From assembly GCA_900315525.1 (NCBI GenBank), contig OMZO01000017.1, positions 1 to 40,410 of the forward strand: 40,410 bases of DNA. Reading direction: 5' to 3'. Below, piece after piece: positions 15,387 to 24,906 of this stretch (positions are counted from its first letter, which is position 1; the number at the start of each line of letters is the position of its first letter). Position numbers and translations under genes: made by a program. Origin of the DNA: an uncultured Prevotella sp. Lineage in GTDB: Bacteria > Bacteroidota > Bacteroidia > Bacteroidales > Bacteroidaceae. The notes under the pieces are model-generated. The model saw only the letters and a program-made list of their open reading frames with translations. It did no database searches and was not told the DNA's origin.

Positions 15387-16646
15387 ATGTCATACTTATT
15401 TTCATCAGAATCAGTTTCAGAAGGTCATCCCGACAAAGTGGCTGACCAGATTTCAGACGCCATTCTGGACCAGTTCCTGGCTTATGACGACAAAGCCCGC
15501 GTGGCATGTGAGACCTTTGTAACAACAGGTCAAGTAGTAATCATGGGAGAGGTGAGCAGCGATGTATATATCGACCTGCAGACCATCGCCCGCAATACCA
15601 TCAAGCGCATCGGTTATACGAAGGCAGAATACCAGTTTGACGGTGACTCGTGCGGTATCCTAAGTGCCATCCATGAGCAGAGCCAGGACATCAACCGCGG
15701 TGTGGATAACGGTAACGAGGAAGAGCAGGGTGCCGGCGACCAGGGCATGATGTTCGGCTATGCCACTAACGAGACAGAGAACTTCATGCCGGTGAGTCTT
15801 GATTTGGCCCACCTTATTGTGCGCACACTGGCGGATATCCGCAAGGAAGGCAAGGAGATGACTTATCTGCGCCCCGACGCCAAGAGTCAGGTAACAATCC
15901 AATACAGCGAAGAAGGCATCCCCGAGCGTATTGATACCATTGTCGTATCGACACAGCACGATGAGTTCGACACCGACGACGAGCGGATGCTCGCCAGAAT
16001 CAAAGACGACGTGATGAACATCCTGATTCCAAGGGTGAAGCAGCAGATACACTCCCAGAAGGTGCTTGATCTGTTCGGACTCGATATCAAATATTTCGTG
16101 AACCCCACAGGCAAATTCGTCATCGGAGGCCCCCACGGCGATACCGGTCTGACAGGCCGTAAGATTATCGTTGACACTTACGGAGGCAAAGGTGCTCACG
16201 GTGGTGGTGCCTTCTCGGGTAAGGACTCCTCAAAGGTGGACCGCTCTGCTGCCTATGCAGCCCGCCACATCGCCAAGAACATGGTGGCAGCAGGCGTCGC
16301 CGACGAGATGCTCGTACAGGTAAGCTATGCCATCGGCGTGGCCAAGCCCATGAACATCTATGTCAATACCTATGGCCGTAGCCGTGTAGCGATGAGCGAC
16401 AGCGAAATCGCCAAGAAGATAGAGGGGCTTTTCGACCTGCGTCCCAAGGCTATCGAGCGTTCACTGAAGCTTCGCCAGCCCATGTACAGTGAGACAGCTG
16501 CCTACGGACACATGGGCCGCAAATCGGAAATCATCAAGAAGACCTTCACGAGCCACTATCACGAAACAAAGATCATGGATGTAGAACTCTTCACGTGGGA
16601 GAAACTCGACCGTGTAGAGGATATCCGCAAGGCATTCGGCTTGTAA
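15387..16646 (+). CDS. metK: S-adenosylmethionine synthetase
   Basis: 419 residues. It makes SAM from methionine and ATP; tetrameric cytoplasmic enzyme. Signature motifs: [20 protein letters not shown] at the N-terminus (His14 in the ATP site), [12 protein letters not shown], the catalytic loop region and the glycine-rich GGGAFSGKD. The protein is somewhat longer than the ~385-residue proteobacterial enzyme, as is usual for the Bacteroidetes form. It heads a rightward run, DUF4271-hemD-rnpA-yidD-tyrS, with gaps of 7, 9, 2, -4 and 31 nt and no terminator between them. Confidence 0.97.
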   Translation: MSYLFSSESVSEGHPDKVADQISDAILDQFLAYDDKARVACETFVTTGQVVIMGEVSSDVYIDLQTIARNTIKRIGYTKAEYQFDGDSCGILSAIHEQSQDINRGVDNGNEEEQGAGDQGMMFGYATNETENFMPVSLDLAHLIVRTLADIRKEGKEMTYLRPDAKSQVTIQYSEEGIPERIDTIVVSTQHDEFDTDDERMLARIKDDVMNILIPRVKQQIHSQKVLDLFGLDIKYFVNPTGKFVIGGPHGDTGLTGRKIIVDTYGGKGAHGGGAFSGKDSSKVDRSAAYAARHIAKNMVAAGVADEMLVQVSYAIGVAKPMNIYVNTYGRSRVAMSDSEIAKKIEGLFDLRPKAIERSLKLRQPMYSETAAYGHMGRKSEIIKKTFTSHYHETKIMDVELFTWEKLDRVEDIRKAFGL

Positions 16647-16653
16647 AAGAGAA

Positions 16654-17553
16654 ATGACACAGCTGGATAGTATCTTTACCAGTGATGCCACTACCGTCAT
16701 CAGCGACAGTGTGGCTATAGAAGAGACCATACCGCAGACACCTGTTCAGGTGCTGCGGTTGTTGCCTAAAGATACTACCTCTGTCGAATTGCCACAATAC
16801 TATCGCGAGGGGCAGTTCGTTGGCGACACGCTCTATTATCAGGAAGTGGATGCCGGGGACTATGGTGTGTCAGGTACGCCACTTGCACATATGGCTGTAC
16901 ACGACGACCTCATCACACTGTTGCTGCTCGGCTGCCTGCTGTTCTTCTGCTTTACCCTCTCCCACTTCTGGGACTTCTTTACCAGACAGACAGAAGCACT
17001 ATTCTATTCCCGCAAGTCAGAACAGGCCGAAGGTACCGGCATTGAATTTCAGATCATGCTGGGATTGCTGGCTGTCAGTTGTTTGGTGTGCAGCATACTC
17101 TACTACCTGTATGCGATGATCTTCGTTTCGGAAACCTATATCCTGTCATCGGAGTACCTTTTATTGGCAATCATTTTCGCAGTATTTGTGGGTTATCATG
17201 CCCTGCGATTCCTTGCCTATCATCTTGTCAATATCACCTTCTTCGGTAGTCGATTGGATAAAAAATTCTTGACATCCATCCTCTTCCTTTCCGACGTGGT
17301 GGGCATCCTGCTGCTGCCTGGAGTCTTCTTGTTGTCATATTCTGAGTTTTCAGCATTTTCGATGATTATTTATGCGGGATTCGTAGTCTTTTTAGTTAAA
17401 ATCCTGTCCTTTTACAAGTCATATGACATCTTTTTTAAAAGAAATGCGTATTTTCTGCAAATTATTTTGTACTTTTGCACCCTCGAAATCATACCTTTAG
17501 TCATGCTTATCAGCGGACTATCGGCTATCGTGGACATTTTGAAAGTAAATTAA
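16654..17553 (+). CDS. DUF4271 family integral membrane protein
   Basis: 299 residues. A hydrophilic N-terminal part (1-85, rich in Thr, Ser, Asp) is followed by about seven or eight membrane segments; the region 90-295 is almost wholly hydrophobic. I recognise the DUF4271 family, found in Bacteroidetes beside hemD, which is exactly its position here (9 nt before hemD). Its function is unknown. The second half of the gene is richer in A/T than its neighbours, which may only reflect the hydrophobic codon content. Confidence 0.78.
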   Translation: MTQLDSIFTSDATTVISDSVAIEETIPQTPVQVLRLLPKDTTSVELPQYYREGQFVGDTLYYQEVDAGDYGVSGTPLAHMAVHDDLITLLLLGCLLFFCFTLSHFWDFFTRQTEALFYSRKSEQAEGTGIEFQIMLGLLAVSCLVCSILYYLYAMIFVSETYILSSEYLLLAIIFAVFVGYHALRFLAYHLVNITFFGSRLDKKFLTSILFLSDVVGILLLPGVFLLSYSEFSAFSMIIYAGFVVFLVKILSFYKSYDIFFKRNAYFLQIILYFCTLEIIPLVMLISGLSAIVDILKVN

Positions 17554-17562
17554 TTAGACACA

Positions 17563-18312
17563 ATGATTAAGAAGATTCTGGTTTCACAACCAAAACCAAC
17601 TAGCGAGAAATCACCCTATTTTGATATCGCTAAACGATTTGGGGTAGAATTGGTGTTCCGTCCCTTTATTAAGGTAGAGGCCATTACCTCAAAGGAGTTC
17701 AGAGCCCAAAAGGTAAGTATTCTCGACTATACAGCCATTGTCTTCACCTCTCGCCACGCCATTGACCATTTCTTCAATATGGCCAAGGAGTTGCGACTGA
17801 ACATTCCTGAAGACATGAAGTACTTTTGTGTCACAGAAACCATCGCCCTGTATATCCAGAAATACGTTCAGTACCGTAAACGTAAAGTGTTCTATGGCGA
17901 GACGGGTCGTGTAGATGACCTGATCCCAACCATGGTGAAGCACAAGACGGAGAAGTATCTCGTGCCGATGAGTGATGTCCACAACGACAGTCTTTCCAAC
18001 CTGCTCGACTCCAAGAAGCTGACACACAAGGAGGTGGTCATGTACAAGACCGTAAGTAATGATTTCACCCTAGAGGAGGTCAAGAGTTTCGACTACGATA
18101 TGCTGATCTTCTTCAGCCCGTCGGGTATTGAGTCGCTGACAAAGAACTTCCCCAATTTCAAGCAAGGCGACATTGCAATTGCTACATTTGGTCCCACAAC
18201 AGCCAAAGCAGCCAAGGAAGCAGGACTTCGCCTCGACATCGAGGCACCATCGGAGAAATATCCTTCAATGACTGGTGCCCTGCAGCACTATCTGATTGAG
18301 ATAGAAGACTAA
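17563..18312 (+). CDS. hemD: Uroporphyrinogen-III synthase
   Basis: 249 residues with the two-lobed Rossmann-like HemD fold. Opening KKILVSQPKP, the FTSRHAIDHFF segment of lobe 1 and the hallmark FFSPSGIESL followed by IATFGPTTAKAAKEAGL in lobe 2. HemD proteins share little sequence, but these signatures are good. It closes hydroxymethylbilane to uroporphyrinogen III, the branch point for haem, sirohaem and corrins. Many gut Bacteroidales make no haem of their own, so a role in partial tetrapyrrole synthesis or a divergent function is possible; no other tetrapyrrole gene is in the window. Confidence 0.85.
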   Translation: MIKKILVSQPKPTSEKSPYFDIAKRFGVELVFRPFIKVEAITSKEFRAQKVSILDYTAIVFTSRHAIDHFFNMAKELRLNIPEDMKYFCVTETIALYIQKYVQYRKRKVFYGETGRVDDLIPTMVKHKTEKYLVPMSDVHNDSLSNLLDSKKLTHKEVVMYKTVSNDFTLEEVKSFDYDMLIFFSPSGIESLTKNFPNFKQGDIAIATFGPTTAKAAKEAGLRLDIEAPSEKYPSMTGALQHYLIEIED

Positions 18313-18314
18313 GC

Positions 18315-18710
18315 ATGATGACGACGGCTGCTCCCACTTTCAAGAAGCAGGAGCGCATCGTCAGCAACAAGCTGATAGAGACGCTCTTCGAAAAAGGTGA
18401 CAGCCAGTCGCTGGCAGCCTTTCCTATCAGGACTGTGTATGCCTTACAAGAGCATTCGGGGAAGGGAGCATCAGTACAGATCCTCATCAGTGTACCCAAG
18501 AAGCGATTCAAGCATGCCGTTGATCGTAACAGAGTCAAGCGGCAGATACGGGAATCATATCGTAAGCACAAGACTGTCGTTACTGATAGCGTACCAGAAG
18601 GTAAGCAACTGTTCATCGCATTCATCTGGCTCTCAGACAGGCACTTCGGCTCAGACGAGATAGAAAAGCGCATTGTCTCACTGCTACGGAAAATGGCCGA
18701 TAGACTATGA
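18315..18710 (+). CDS. rnpA: Ribonuclease P protein component
   Basis: 131 residues. It is the basic protein subunit that helps RNase P RNA bind pre-tRNA leaders. The family is recognised by [19 protein letters not shown] and the RNR motif region [20 protein letters not shown]. Two adjacent ATGs (18315, 18318) are possible starts. It begins 2 nt after hemD and overlaps yidD by 4 nt. It lies away from rpmH, which is not in the window; in many bacteria rpmH-rnpA-yidD are together near the origin. Confidence 0.94.
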   Translation: MMTTAAPTFKKQERIVSNKLIETLFEKGDSQSLAAFPIRTVYALQEHSGKGASVQILISVPKKRFKHAVDRNRVKRQIRESYRKHKTVVTDSVPEGKQLFIAFIWLSDRHFGSDEIEKRIVSLLRKMADRL

Positions 18711-18937
18711 ATAGACTGTCGCACCTGATAGCCATGATACTGGTTTTGCCCATACGGTTCTACCAGATTTGTATCTCCCCACTGCTGGGGCCGTCGTGCC
18801 GGTTTACGCCTACCTGCAGTGAATATGCAAAACAGGCCATCCTGAAACATGGACCTATCAAGGGATTAGGACTGGCTATCTGGCGAATATTAAGATGCAA
18901 CCCATGGGGCGGCTCGGGCTACGACCCGGTTCCTTGA
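18707..18937 (+). CDS. yidD: Membrane protein insertion efficiency factor YidD
   Basis: 76 residues, full length for the family. Highly characteristic sequence: [35 protein letters not shown] and [15 protein letters not shown], with the three conserved cysteines. YidD is a small inner-membrane-associated protein that assists YidC-dependent insertion. Its start overlaps the rnpA stop (ATGA), the usual pairing of these genes. Confidence 0.95.
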   Translation: MNRLSHLIAMILVLPIRFYQICISPLLGPSCRFTPTCSEYAKQAILKHGPIKGLGLAIWRILRCNPWGGSGYDPVP

Positions 18938-18968
18938 GAGAAATTATAAAATAAAAATAAAATAGGAT

Positions 18969-20264
18969 ATGAAGAACTTTGTTGAAGAACTGAAATGGCG
19001 CGGCATGCTGGCACAAATCATGCCAGGCACTGAGGAGCTCCTGCAGAAAGAAATGGTGACAGCCTACTTGGGTACTGACCCTACGGCCGACTCACTGCAT
19101 ATCGGACACTTGTGCGGTATCATGATGCTGCGTCACCTTCAGCGCTGTGGCCACAAGCCCATCATCCTCGTTGGTGGTGCCACAGGTATGATTGGCGACC
19201 CTTCGGGCAAGAGCCAGGAGCGTAACCTGCTGAACAACGAGACACTCTACCACAATCAAGAGTGCATCAAGAAACAAGTAGCCAAGTTCCTCGATTTCGA
19301 ATCAAAGGAACCCAACGCTGCCGTGATGGTCAACAACTATGACTGGATGAAAGACTTTACCTTCCTCGATTTCGCACGTGAGGTAGGAAAGCACATCACC
19401 GTCAACTACATGATGGCCAAGGAGAGCGTGCAGCAGCGCCTGAACGGTACGGCTCGCGACGGCCTCAGCTTCACAGAGTTCACCTACCAGCTACTGCAGG
19501 GCTACGACTTTCTGTACCTCTATCAGCACTATGGTGTCAAACTCCAGCTCGGTGGCAACGACCAGTGGGGTAACATGACCACAGGTACGGAGCTCATCCG
19601 CCGCACCCTCGGCAATGAGGTAGAGACCTTCGCCCTCACCTGCCCGCTTATCACCAAGAGCGACGGTAAGAAGTTCGGTAAGACAGAGAGTGGCAACATC
19701 TGGCTCGATCCCGCACGTACCACTCCTTATAAGTTCTATCAGTTCTGGCTCAATGTCAGTGACGAGGACGCAGAGCGCTACATCAAGATTTTCACCTCAC
19801 TCGATAAGGAGACCATCGATGCCCTCATTGAAGAGCACAAGCAGGATCCCGGACGTCGCGTGCTTCAGAAGCGTCTCGCAGAAGAGGTGACTGTGATGGT
19901 TCATTCAAAGGAAGCCCTCGACACAGCTATTGAGGCCTCGAACATCCTCTTCGGAAAAGCTACCAAAGAAGGACTGGAGAAACTCGACGAGCAGACACTG
20001 CTTGACGTATTCGACGGGGTACCCCAATTTGAGATTGGCAAGGACCAGCTCGGACAGCCCGCCATCGAGATGCTGACAACGGTGGCTCCCGTCTTCCCAT
20101 CCAAGGGTGAAATGCGCAAGATGGTACAAGGCGGCGGTGTATCTCTGAACAAGGAGAAGCTGACTGATCAGAACCGCGCCATCACCGCTGAAGACCTCAT
20201 CGACGGCAAGTATCTGCTGGCCCAAAAAGGCAAGAAGAATTACTACTTGCTGATTGTGAAGTAA
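18969..20264 (+). CDS. tyrS: Tyrosyl-tRNA synthetase
   Basis: 431 residues, class I synthetase charging tRNA-Tyr. HIGH motif HIGH at residues 44-47 after GTDPTADSL, tyrosine-site segment [29 protein letters not shown]-loop variant KFGKT at 235-239, and a C-terminal S4-like RNA-binding domain (about 365-430, [13 protein letters not shown]). It is the last gene of the metK run; the next promoter (tRNA-Gln) begins 17 bp after its stop and no hairpin terminator is seen between them. Confidence 0.97.
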   Translation: MKNFVEELKWRGMLAQIMPGTEELLQKEMVTAYLGTDPTADSLHIGHLCGIMMLRHLQRCGHKPIILVGGATGMIGDPSGKSQERNLLNNETLYHNQECIKKQVAKFLDFESKEPNAAVMVNNYDWMKDFTFLDFAREVGKHITVNYMMAKESVQQRLNGTARDGLSFTEFTYQLLQGYDFLYLYQHYGVKLQLGGNDQWGNMTTGTELIRRTLGNEVETFALTCPLITKSDGKKFGKTESGNIWLDPARTTPYKFYQFWLNVSDEDAERYIKIFTSLDKETIDALIEEHKQDPGRRVLQKRLAEEVTVMVHSKEALDTAIEASNILFGKATKEGLEKLDEQTLLDVFDGVPQFEIGKDQLGQPAIEMLTTVAPVFPSKGEMRKMVQGGGVSLNKEKLTDQNRAITAEDLIDGKYLLAQKGKKNYYLLIVK

Positions 20265-20280
20265 TATTTAGCTGCAAAAT

Positions 20281-20311
20281 TTTGGTACTTCAAATAAAAT
20301 TAGTACCTTTG
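20281..20311 (+). promoter_or_regulatory. Promoter of tRNA-Gln
   Basis: TTTG (20281-20284), 19 bp, TACCTTTG (20304-20311): a full Bacteroidetes promoter ending 9 bp before the mature tRNA. Confidence 0.85.
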
Positions 20312-20320
20312 CAGCCGAAT

Positions 20321-20391
20321 TGGACGATGGTGTAATGGTAACACTACAGGTTTTGGTTCTGTCATTCCCGGTTCGAATCCGAGTCGTCCAA
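20321..20391 (+). tRNA. tRNA-Gln (anticodon TTG)
   Basis: A 71 nt cloverleaf: acceptor TGGACGA/TCGTCCA, D-arm with GGTAA-type loop, anticodon stem ACAGG/TCTGT with loop TTTTGGT giving anticodon TTG, T-arm CCCGG-TTCGAAT-CCGAG and discriminator A. CCA is not encoded. It has its own promoter and terminator, so it is a single-gene unit. Confidence 0.96.
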
Positions 20392-20397
20392 CAGAAG

Positions 20398-20433
20398 AAG
20401 AAGGGATTTGCAATGAGCAAATCCCTTCTTTTT
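20398..20433 (+). terminator. Terminator of tRNA-Gln
   Basis: Fourteen-bp perfect stem AAGAAGGGATTTGC/GCAAATCCCTTCTT (20398-20411, 20417-20430), 5-nt loop, then T's. Confidence 0.92.
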
Positions 20434-20454
20434 ATCATTTTTAAGTATTCTTTT

Positions 20455-20485
20455 TTTGTCAACCGCATAATATTTAGTAATTTTG
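20455..20485 (+). promoter_or_regulatory. Promoter of kduI-kduD
   Basis: TTTG (20455-20458), 19 bp, TAATTTTG (20478-20485); start expected near 20492, about 16 nt before the kduI ATG. Confidence 0.8.
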
Positions 20486-20507
20486 CACGCAGACAAATCA
20501 ATGGAAG

Positions 20508-21350
20508 ATGAAAACTAACTACGAAATAAGATATGCAGCCCATCCCGAGGATGCCAAGCACTACGACACAGCTCGTCTTCGCCGTGATTTCCTGATGGAG
20601 ACAATCTTCGTCCCTGACGAGGTAAATATGGTCTATTCTATGTATGATCGCATGATCATTGGCGGAGCGATGCCTGTTGCTGAAGCATTGAGACTGGAGG
20701 CTATCGACCCGCTGAAAGCGGAATACTTCACCCAACGCCGCGAGGTCGGCATCTACAATGTCGGCGGAGCCGGAACGGTGAAGGTGGGCGAGGAGACTTT
20801 CGAGCTTGACTTCAAGGAAGCGCTCTACGTCGGGCGGGGAGACCGCGAGGTCGTCTTCAGCAGCAAAGATGCCGCCAGTCCCGCTAAGTTCTACTTCAAC
20901 TCCACCACTGCCCACAAGGAATATCCCTGCAAGAAGATTACGAAGCAGGATGCCGTTGTGGCGCACATGGGTTCGCTGGAGATGTCGAACGAGCGCAACA
21001 TCAACAAGATGATTGTGAATCAGGTGCTCCCCACCTGCCAACTTCAGATGGGTATGACAGAACTGGCTACGGGATCCGTATGGAACACGATGCCAGCTCA
21101 CGTACATAGCCGTCGTATGGAGGCTTACTTTTACTTTGAACTGCCAGAGGACCAGGCTGTCTGTCACTTTATGGGCGAACCGCAAGAGACGCGCCACATC
21201 TGGATGCGCGGCGAACAGGCCGTACTCTCACCGGAATGGAGTATCCATAGTGCAGCAGCTACCCACAACTACACCTTCATCTGGGGTATGGGCGGTGAGA
21301 ATCTCGACTATGGCGATCAGGACTTTTATAAAATCACAGATTTAAAATAA
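20508..21350 (+). CDS. kduI: 5-dehydro-4-deoxy-D-glucuronate isomerase
   Basis: 280 residues, the usual length. It isomerises the 4-deoxy-5-keto uronate released from unsaturated oligogalacturonides to 3-deoxy-D-glycero-2,5-hexodiulosonate, in the cytoplasm. Cupin-type fold; the metal site is visible as [15 protein letters not shown] with His198, His200 and Glu205. Other family segments: [44 protein letters not shown]. An earlier ATG at 20501 is out of frame and hits a stop at once. It is followed by kduD after 23 nt, the next step of the pathway. Confidence 0.96.
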   Translation: MKTNYEIRYAAHPEDAKHYDTARLRRDFLMETIFVPDEVNMVYSMYDRMIIGGAMPVAEALRLEAIDPLKAEYFTQRREVGIYNVGGAGTVKVGEETFELDFKEALYVGRGDREVVFSSKDAASPAKFYFNSTTAHKEYPCKKITKQDAVVAHMGSLEMSNERNINKMIVNQVLPTCQLQMGMTELATGSVWNTMPAHVHSRRMEAYFYFELPEDQAVCHFMGEPQETRHIWMRGEQAVLSPEWSIHSAAATHNYTFIWGMGGENLDYGDQDFYKITDLK

Positions 21351-21373
21351 CAACTTCTTAAAACAAACAAATT

Positions 21374-22177
21374 ATGGCAAATCTATTTTCACTCGAAGGT
21401 AAGAACGCCTGGATTACCGGCGCATCTTACGGAATCGGTTTCAACATTGCCAAGGCTTTCGTAGCTGCCGGCATCAAGACCATCATCTTCAACGACATCA
21501 ACGACGCAGCCCTGGAGCGCGGTCTGGCAAACTACAAGGAAGCAGGCATCGAAAACGTAAAGGGTTATGTTTGCGACGTGACTGACGAGAACGCCGTGAA
21601 GGCACTCGTGGAGAAGATCCACGCAGAGGTAGGTAACATCGATATCTTGGTGAACAATGCCGGTATTATCAAGCGTATCCCTATGCACGAGATGAAGCGC
21701 GCAGAGTTCCAGCAGGTAATTGACATCGACCTTGTAGGTCCGTTCATCTGCTCTTCAGCTGTTATCCCCGAGATGATGGAGCGTAAGGAAGGTAAGATCA
21801 TCAACATCTGCTCTATGATGTCTGAGCTGGGCCGCGAGACCGTTTCTGCATACGCAGCTGCCAAGGGTGGTCTGAAGATGCTGACCCGTAATATCTGCTC
21901 AGAGTATGGTGAGTACAACATCCAGTGTAACGGTATTGGCCCGGGCTACATTGCTACGCCACAGACAGCTCCTCTCCGTGAGCGTCAGCCAGATGGCAGC
22001 CGTCACCCATTCGACAGCTTCATCTGTGCCAAGACACCTGCAGGACGTTGGCTCGATCCTTCAGAACTGGGTGGTCCCGCTGTGTTCCTCGCATCACATG
22101 CTTCTGACGCCGTGAACGGACATATCCTCTATGTTGACGGCGGTATCCTCGCCTACATCGGCAAGCAGCCTAAGTAA
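21374..22177 (+). CDS. kduD: 2-deoxy-D-gluconate 3-dehydrogenase / 2-dehydro-3-deoxy-D-gluconate 5-dehydrogenase (SDR)
   Basis: 267 residues, short-chain dehydrogenase. Cofactor motif TGASYGIG (about 16-23), NNAG (about 92-95), catalytic Ser147, Tyr160 and Lys164 (YAAAKGG), and a typical C-terminal GGILAYIG. After kduI it reduces 2,5-diketo-3-deoxygluconate to 2-keto-3-deoxygluconate with NAD(P)H. The SDR family is broad and a gluconate 5-dehydrogenase would look similar; the kduI partner decides the call. It ends in a strong hairpin shared with the facing HU gene. Confidence 0.92.
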   Translation: MANLFSLEGKNAWITGASYGIGFNIAKAFVAAGIKTIIFNDINDAALERGLANYKEAGIENVKGYVCDVTDENAVKALVEKIHAEVGNIDILVNNAGIIKRIPMHEMKRAEFQQVIDIDLVGPFICSSAVIPEMMERKEGKIINICSMMSELGRETVSAYAAAKGGLKMLTRNICSEYGEYNIQCNGIGPGYIATPQTAPLRERQPDGSRHPFDSFICAKTPAGRWLDPSELGGPAVFLASHASDAVNGHILYVDGGILAYIGKQPK

Positions 22178-22195
22178 GAAAAAAAATACTAAGAA

Positions 22196-22236
22196 AAGGC
22201 CGGAACTTCATTTTGGAGTCCCGGCCTTACTTTTTT
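22196..22236 (+). terminator. Bidirectional terminator between kduD and HU
   Basis: AAGGCCGG (22196-22203) pairs perfectly with CCGGCCTT (22221-22228), with further partial pairing inside. T-runs follow on the plus strand (22231-22236) and A-runs precede it (22179-22187), giving T's on the minus strand too. It serves both convergent genes. Confidence 0.88.
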
Positions 22237-22250
22237 ATTACAAAAATCGA

Positions 22251-22520
22251 TTAGAGAGCATCAGCGAGCTCAGCACCTGGCTTGAACTTTGCAACCTTCT
22301 TAGCAGCAATCTTGATCTTCTGCTTTGTCAGAGGATTGATACCCTCACGCGCTGGGCGCTCGTTTACGCTGAATGTACCAAAGCCAACAAGAGCAACCTT
22401 GTCACCAGCAACAAGAGCGTCCTTAATAGCTGCTACAGTAGCGTCAAGAGCCTTCTTTGCGTCAACCTTTGAGATGCCAGCACCTGCTGCAATCTTCTCT
22501 ACCAATTCTGTTTTGTTCAT
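22251..22520 (-). CDS. hup: DNA-binding protein HU
   Basis: 89 residues, the normal HU/IHF size. Opening [22 protein letters not shown], core [13 protein letters not shown], and the DNA-binding arm [17 protein letters not shown], where Pro of the NP motif is the intercalating residue. It is a nucleoid protein and would be expressed at high level; the promoter is a perfect match. The arm has NPLTKQ where many HU proteins have NPxTGE. Confidence 0.96.
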   Translation of the reverse strand: MNKTELVEKIAAGAGISKVDAKKALDATVAAIKDALVAGDKVALVGFGTFSVNERPAREGINPLTKQKIKIAAKKVAKFKPGAELADAL

Positions 22521-22582
22521 AATCTTGATAAATTTAATGAATTATTAATAGTAATTTAAAGTGGTTTAGTCGAATTTTTTGG

Positions 22583-22613
22583 CAAATATAGTAGAAAGTA
22601 TTTATAAAAACAA
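22583..22613 (-). promoter_or_regulatory. Promoter of the HU gene
   Basis: Reading leftward: TTG (22613-22611), 20 bp, TATATTTG (22590-22583); leader of about 55 nt. Confidence 0.82.
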
Positions 22614-22695
22614 CAAAAAATCAGAAAAAATTCATTTTTTCATAAAAAATAGTTGTATTTGAGGGGTTTTCAACACAAAAAAGAGATATTTTTCG

Positions 22696-22703
22696 TATTT
22701 TTG
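22696..22703 (+). promoter_or_regulatory. -7 element TATTTTTG for the rhomboid gene
   Basis: It matches TAnnTTTG 60 bp before the ATG; no -33 TTG at the right distance. The rest of the 22521-22762 intergenic region is very A/T-rich and shows nothing else. Confidence 0.5.
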
Positions 22704-22762
22704 CAGCAAATTTCGAAAAAAGAAGAAAAAAGAGACAACAGAATCATTAAACAGTAAACGAC

Positions 22763-23704
22763 ATGATGTTCCGCATACCTACCGTTACAAAGAATCTGCT
22801 GATCATAAACCTGATCGCATTCATCGCCACGCAAGTATTCCTGTTGCGCGGTATAGATTTAGCTGACATTGGCGGCCTTCATTTCTTCATGGCCAGCAAT
22901 TTCCATTATTACCAGCTTGTATCCTACCTTTTCCTGCATGCCGGATTCATGCATATACTTAGTAATATGTTTGGTTTATGGATGTTTGGCTGTGTCATTG
23001 AAAATGTATGGGGACCGAAGAAATTCCTTTTTTATTACATTACGTGCGGTATCGGTGCTGGAATCCTGCAAGAAATAGCCCAGCTGGGATCGTTCTATAT
23101 GACTATTATTGAACAAGTTCCGCAGGCCACATTGGGGATGGTAATAGAATATGGCGCGCAATACGCCTCTGCCCTCAATGCCTGGACTACCATCGGTGCT
23201 TCTGGAGCCGTCTATGCTGTTATCCTCGCATTTGGAATGACATTTCCAAACGAGCGTCTGTTTATCATACCGTTCCCCTTTCCGATTAAAGCGAAGTGGT
23301 TCGTATTAGGTTATGTAGCCATCGAATTCTTCTCTGCCCTCGGCTCTTCCGGCGACGGCGTAGCCCATACTGCCCATCTTGGCGGTATGCTCTTCGGCTA
23401 TTTGATGATACGATACTGGAACAGACATCCCGACTCCGGATACGACCGAGGGAGGGGACAACAGTTCTTTGAGAACCTGAAACGCAACTTCGAGCAGCGC
23501 CAGCAACAAAGCAAGTCTCACGACCATTCGAATATGCATGCGGAACGAGGTGGCTCGAAAGCTGACGATATGGAATTCAATGCTCGTAAAAAGCAGAATC
23601 AGAAAGAGATTGACGCTATCCTCGACAAGATCCGCAAGAGTGGTTACGATAGCCTGACTAAAGAAGAAAAACAGAAACTCTTTGACGCCAGCAACCAGCG
23701 ATGA
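22763..23704 (+). CDS. Rhomboid family intramembrane serine protease
   Basis: 313 residues with six to seven membrane segments in residues 8-225 and a hydrophilic, charged tail (about 226-313). The catalytic dyad is intact: Ser147 in GASGAVYA and His205 in HTAHLGG; the WxxNMFGLW-like HILSNMFGLWMFG region and the short PFPFPIKAKW loop before TM5 are typical of the Bacteroidetes branch. It cleaves membrane proteins within or near the bilayer; the substrate is unknown. Its stop overlaps the next gene's start by 4 nt (ATGA), so the two are cotranscribed. Confidence 0.94.
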   Translation: MMFRIPTVTKNLLIINLIAFIATQVFLLRGIDLADIGGLHFFMASNFHYYQLVSYLFLHAGFMHILSNMFGLWMFGCVIENVWGPKKFLFYYITCGIGAGILQEIAQLGSFYMTIIEQVPQATLGMVIEYGAQYASALNAWTTIGASGAVYAVILAFGMTFPNERLFIIPFPFPIKAKWFVLGYVAIEFFSALGSSGDGVAHTAHLGGMLFGYLMIRYWNRHPDSGYDRGRGQQFFENLKRNFEQRQQQSKSHDHSNMHAERGGSKADDMEFNARKKQNQKEIDAILDKIRKSGYDSLTKEEKQKLFDASNQR

Positions 23705-24792
23705 TCAAACAACTCAAGACATTCACGGTGAACGTTGTTGCAGGCGCCAATGTAGCAACTGTACTGCTTATGCTGGCATCGGGGTATGCGGACCGTATCA
23801 ACCCTATTTCCCACCCGATGCTGTCGAATCTGGGGATGCTTTTCCCATTCTTCCTGATTGCCAATCTGCTGTTTATCTTCTTTTGGCTTACGTTTAAATG
23901 GAAGAAAGTATGGATTCCTATCATCGGTTTTGCATTGGTATATTATCCGCTCACCATCTATATGCCGATGCATAATGAGCAGGAGGTTCCTGATGGCACT
24001 ATCAAGGTGATATCCTACAACGTCTGCCAATATGGAGGCAACTTCAAGTATGAACAGGGATTCGACACCGTTTACAACTATCTGAAGCGCCAAGACGCAG
24101 ACATCGTATGTCTACAGGAAGATGTGGACACATGGCGCAGGTTTGTCTTTCATAGGTATAGCAAGATCTATCCCTATAACGACACGATATACTTCACCAA
24201 AAACGGTACGCCCAATTGCGCAGGCATCCACTCCAAATACCCTATATTGAAGCGAGAGCGGATCTACTACCCATCGAATGCCAATGGTTCTGTGGCCTAT
24301 TATCTCAAAGTAGATAACGACACGGTCCTCGTGATAAACAACCATCTGGAAACCACCCACTTATCGACAGAAGACAGAAGCCGGTACAAAGAGATGATTA
24401 AGGGCAAGATGGAACGCAACGATGCCAAGGAAGAGTCGATGTTATTATTGGAGAAGCTTGGCAAAGCCTCTGCGATACGAGCAACTGGCGCTGATGCCGT
24501 TCATGCCTATATTGAGGCCCATCGCCAATACCCAATGATTGTATGTGGCGACTTCAACGATAATCCAATCTCATACTCGCGCCAAACGATTGCTAAAGGA
24601 CTGAAAGACTGCTTCGTAGAAACAGGAAAAGGCGTCGGTTTGTCATATAATCAGAAAGGCTTTTTCTTTCGTATAGACCACATTTTGTGTTCTGACCATT
24701 TCGTGCCATATAATTGCGAAGTAGACAGCAAAATGGATGCAAGTGACCATTATCCTATCATTTGCAGGCTAAAATATGCCCATAATCCTTAA
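23701..24792 (+). CDS. Membrane-anchored endonuclease/exonuclease/phosphatase (EEP) family protein
   Basis: 363 residues. Three membrane segments at the N-terminus (about 10-95) hold a C-terminal EEP domain (about 100-360) presumably outside the cytoplasm. Catalytic motifs are complete: ISYNVCQYG, CLQEDVD with Glu140, NNHLETTH, CGDFNDNP with Asp284 and Asn286, and SDHYPI with Asp349/His350. EEP enzymes include nucleases and inositol- or sphingo-phosphatases; the sequence does not decide which. The gene overlaps the rhomboid gene by 4 nt. A short A/T-rich region with the secDF promoter follows. Confidence 0.9.
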   Translation: MIKQLKTFTVNVVAGANVATVLLMLASGYADRINPISHPMLSNLGMLFPFFLIANLLFIFFWLTFKWKKVWIPIIGFALVYYPLTIYMPMHNEQEVPDGTIKVISYNVCQYGGNFKYEQGFDTVYNYLKRQDADIVCLQEDVDTWRRFVFHRYSKIYPYNDTIYFTKNGTPNCAGIHSKYPILKRERIYYPSNANGSVAYYLKVDNDTVLVINNHLETTHLSTEDRSRYKEMIKGKMERNDAKEESMLLLEKLGKASAIRATGADAVHAYIEAHRQYPMIVCGDFNDNPISYSRQTIAKGLKDCFVETGKGVGLSYNQKGFFFRIDHILCSDHFVPYNCEVDSKMDASDHYPIICRLKYAHNP

Positions 24793-24841
24793 AAAATGTA
24801 CGAAAATCGCCCATAAATTTTTCCTTGTCTAAAAAAATGTC

Positions 24842-24849
24842 TATATTTG
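24842..24849 (+). promoter_or_regulatory. -7 element TATATTTG for secDF
   Basis: Perfect TAnnTTTG match about 58 bp upstream of the ATG; the nearest TTG is only 14 bp away, so the -33 element is uncertain. Confidence 0.55.
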
Positions 24850-24906
24850 CACGCTAAAATGTACGCGAACAGAATAAAATAATAATAAATAACATCAAAA
24901 ATTAAA

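Noticed and set aside
20321-20391. tRNA-Gln as the integration site of an element carrying kduI-kduD
   Set aside because: No repeat of the tRNA 3' end is seen downstream, and there is no integrase or mobility gene next to it.
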